Origin: Planctomycetales bacterium
GTDB taxonomy: Bacteria > 4484-113 > JAFGCY01
NCBI GenBank assembly: GCA_024645305.1
Contig: JAHEFU010000173.1
Location: 1 to 6,374 of the forward strand
DNA length: 6,374 bases
Direction: 5' to 3'
In this document: positions 4,461 through 6,374 of the stretch, piece by piece
Position numbering within the stretch: the stretch's first letter is position 1
Layout of the letters: each line of letters starts with the position of its first letter
The notes under the pieces: model-generated
What the model was told of the DNA's origin: nothing
The model's database searches: none
What the model saw: the letters and a program-made list of their open reading frames with translations, nothing else
Translations under genes and position numbers: made by a program

Positions 4461-6299
4461 ATGCCTATTAACATCAGAAACATCGCCATCATCGCGCACG
4501 TCGATCATGGCAAGACCTCCCTCGTTGACGCCATGCTCCACCAGAGCGGAGTGTTCCGCGAGAATGAAACAGTCGCCGAGCGCGTGATGGACTCCATGGA
4601 CCTCGAGCGCGAGCGCGGGATCACCATCATGGCCAAGAACACGGCGATCCAGTATGAGGGCGTGAAGATCAACATCGTGGACACCCCCGGGCATGCCGAC
4701 TTCGGCGGTGAGGTGGAGCGTACGCTCAACCTCGTTGAAGGCGTGATGCTGCTCGTGGATGCCGCCGAGGGGCCCCTGCCCCAGACACGCTTCGTGCTGC
4801 AGAAGAGCCTGGCCCATGGCCTGCCGATCCTGGTGGTGATCAACAAGATCGACCGCCCGGACAGGCGTATCCGAGAAGTGGAAAACGAGATCCTGGACCT
4901 GCTGATCGATCTCGATGCCGAGGAGGAACAGCTGGAGTTCCCGCTGCTCTACACCCAGGCCAAGACAGGCGTGGCGCTGACCGAACGGCCGGCGGATGCC
5001 CCGGTCGGCGAACTGACACCGCTGGAGGTCAGCGGGGACCTGCGCCCGCTGTTTGATGCAATCCTCGAGCGCATTCCGGCACCGCAGTCCGAGCCCGAGG
5101 GCACCCTGCAGTTCCTGGCGACCAGCCTGGCCTACGATGACTATGTGGGACGGATCACGGTCGGCAAGGTCAAGTCCGGCACGTTGCGCCGGGGTGCCCA
5201 GGTAGCCCTGCTGAAGAAGGGCCAGCTGGCCGGTGTCTCCACTCTCAGCAAGCTGTACACCTATGACGGCTTGAAGCGCGTGGATGCGGAAAGCGTCGTG
5301 GCCGGGGACATCTGTGCCGTGGCTGGTGTACCGGACGTTTTCATTGGGGACACGATAGGCGACCCACAGAACCCCATTGCCCTTAAGTCCATCAGTGTGG
5401 AGGAGCCGGCGATCTCAATGGATTTCGTTGTCAATGACAGCCCGTTGGCCGGCCGCAGCGGCAAATACGTCACGAGCCGCCACCTCAAGGACCGACTCGA
5501 CAAGGAAATCCTGCACAATGTCAGTCTGCGTGTAGAGCAAACCGGTGAGGGAGAGGCCTACAAGGTCAGCGCCCGAGGGGAGCTGCAGCTGGCGGTGCTG
5601 GTGGAGACCATGCGCCGTGAAGGCTATGAGCTGGCGCTGGGCCGCCCGAAGGTGATCATCCGGGAAGTGGACGGCCGGAAGTCGGAGCCCCTGGAACTCG
5701 CCGTGCTGGACATCCCGGAGGACTGCATCGGTATTGTCAGCGAGAAGCTGCATCAGCGCGGCGGCAAGATGACCAAGATGGTGAATCACGGCAGCGGCCG
5801 CGCCCGGCTGGAATTTGAGATCCCGACGCGGGGGCTGATCGGCTTCCGGGGCCAGTTCCTGACGGACACCCGCGGCAGCGGCATCCTCAATACGGTGCTG
5901 ATCGGCGTGACACCGGCCATCGAGCGGGACTTCGACCGCCGGGCCAACGGCTCGCTGGTGGCGGACAGGCCAGGCAAGGTGACGGGCTATGCCCTGTTCA
6001 ACCTGCAGCAGCGCGGGCGGATGTATGTCCGTCCCGGCGAGGAAGTGTATGAGGGGATGATCGTCGGTGAGAACGCCCGTGAGAATGCCCTGCCGGTGAA
6101 CGTGATAAAGGAAAAGCACCTCACGAACCACCGTGCTGCCAACGCCGATGACATCACGAAGCTCGTGCCGCCGCGCCAGTTCACGCTGGAGCAGGCCATC
6201 GAGTACATCAGTGACGACGAGCTGGTGGAGGTCACGCCAAACAGCCTGCGCCTGCGCAAGAAGCGTCTCGGCGGCTGGGCCCGGCAGCTTCCCAAGTAA
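4461..6299 (+). CDS. typA: Translational GTPase TypA/BipA
   Basis: This 612-residue protein is complete and of normal family length. TypA/BipA is an EF-G-like GTPase that binds the 70S ribosome and aids 50S assembly and growth under stress or cold. The G domain shows G1 AHVDHGKT (12-19), G2 RGIT (52-55), G3 DTPGH (74-78) and G4 NKID (128-131). The G5 position reads TQAK (165-168), where family members usually have an S-A-[KL] core. After it come a beta-barrel domain (about 205-300), an EF-G domain III/V-like pair (SGKYVTSR, VSARGELQLAVLVETMRREGYE, PTRGLIGFRGQF) and the TypA-specific C-terminal domain (VYEGMIVGEN, LTNHRA, DDELVEVTP, LRLRKK). I chose ATG 4461 because PINIRNIAIIAHVDHGK fits the family N-terminus. 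An upstream TTG at 4362 would start inside the terminator region and add unrelated residues. No Shine-Dalgarno precedes the ATG (GCGGCCTTAAA). The gene stands alone here. The stop is TAA, and the 75 bases after it hold nothing recognisable. Confidence 0.97.
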   Translation: MPINIRNIAIIAHVDHGKTSLVDAMLHQSGVFRENETVAERVMDSMDLERERGITIMAKNTAIQYEGVKINIVDTPGHADFGGEVERTLNLVEGVMLLVDAAEGPLPQTRFVLQKSLAHGLPILVVINKIDRPDRRIREVENEILDLLIDLDAEEEQLEFPLLYTQAKTGVALTERPADAPVGELTPLEVSGDLRPLFDAILERIPAPQSEPEGTLQFLATSLAYDDYVGRITVGKVKSGTLRRGAQVALLKKGQLAGVSTLSKLYTYDGLKRVDAESVVAGDICAVAGVPDVFIGDTIGDPQNPIALKSISVEEPAISMDFVVNDSPLAGRSGKYVTSRHLKDRLDKEILHNVSLRVEQTGEGEAYKVSARGELQLAVLVETMRREGYELALGRPKVIIREVDGRKSEPLELAVLDIPEDCIGIVSEKLHQRGGKMTKMVNHGSGRARLEFEIPTRGLIGFRGQFLTDTRGSGILNTVLIGVTPAIERDFDRRANGSLVADRPGKVTGYALFNLQQRGRMYVRPGEEVYEGMIVGENARENALPVNVIKEKHLTNHRAANADDITKLVPPRQFTLEQAIEYISDDELVEVTPNSLRLRKKRLGGWARQLPK

Positions 6300-6374
6300 G
6301 AGTTAGAAAGCCTAACCGACTGCAGGTATATCTGCTCCAATACAAGCTCTTGACCTTCCAGACAATCTCCAGAT

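Noticed and set aside
4236..4817. Minus-strand frame of 193 codons over the protease end, the terminator and typA
   Set aside because: It runs through the intrinsic terminator and opposite the TypA G domain. Its His-rich sequence is the complement of typA codons.
5596..5606. Chi-like octamer GCTGGTGG inside typA
   Set aside because: It arises from common Leu-Val codons in a GC-rich gene, and Chi sequence is specific to E. coli relatives, which this organism does not appear to be.
5415..6131. Minus-strand frame of 238 codons inside typA
   Set aside because: It is a shadow of typA; the TypA family match on the plus strand is unambiguous and continuous.
6302..6316. Inverted repeat GTTAG-AAAGC-CTAAC just after typA, considered as a terminator
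   Set aside because: The stem is only 5 bp and AT-rich, and no T-run follows. A real terminator may lie beyond the window.
6350..6355. TTGACC, a -35-like hexamer near the right edge
   Set aside because: The matching -10 position would fall at or beyond the last base, so a promoter cannot be supported.

Overview
The window comes from a GC-rich, diderm (Gram-negative type) bacterium. Two proteins carry N-terminal lipoprotein signals with good lipoboxes. The third gene is an inner-membrane cation exchanger, and the fourth is the ribosome-associated GTPase TypA/BipA. By eye, the TypA C-terminal half resembles the versions I recall from Firmicutes, Chlorobi, spirochaetes and planctomycetes more than the E. 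coli protein, so I would not call this an ordinary gammaproteobacterium. I cannot name the lineage from sequence alone.

Layout, left to right. Positions 1-1947 (minus) hold the first 649 codons of a large secreted lipoprotein whose 3' end lies beyond the left edge. After the signal come an unrecognised region, a fibronectin-III-like domain, three PKD-like domains and the start of another repeat-type domain. Positions 1948-2048 form its leader, with a good sigma70-type promoter and two mutually exclusive hairpins, one of which hides the Shine-Dalgarno. Positions 2049-3023 (minus) encode a complete YrbG/CaxA-type Na+/Ca2+ exchanger. Positions 3024-3145 are a divergent intergenic region with a near-consensus rightward promoter and a 13-bp palindrome. 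Positions 3146-4339 (plus) encode a complete subtilisin-family (S8) protease lipoprotein with propeptide and full catalytic residues, followed by a strong intrinsic terminator at 4373-4400. Positions 4461-6299 (plus) encode typA, with its own putative promoter only about 6 nt from the start codon. The last 75 bases hold no recognisable gene.

The genes do not form an obvious pathway. The protease and the PKD protein both belong to the cell-envelope or surface compartment, and the exchanger between them handles calcium. Subtilisins usually bind structural Ca2+, and the PKD-like domains carry D-x-D-G-x-G loops that could do so. A calcium theme is therefore possible but is only inference. typA is insulated by a terminator and looks like an independent housekeeping unit. 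I found no mobile element, CRISPR array, tRNA or rRNA. The points most worth a second look are the edge-truncated multidomain lipoprotein, its switch-like leader, the palindrome between the divergent genes and the near-leaderless typA.
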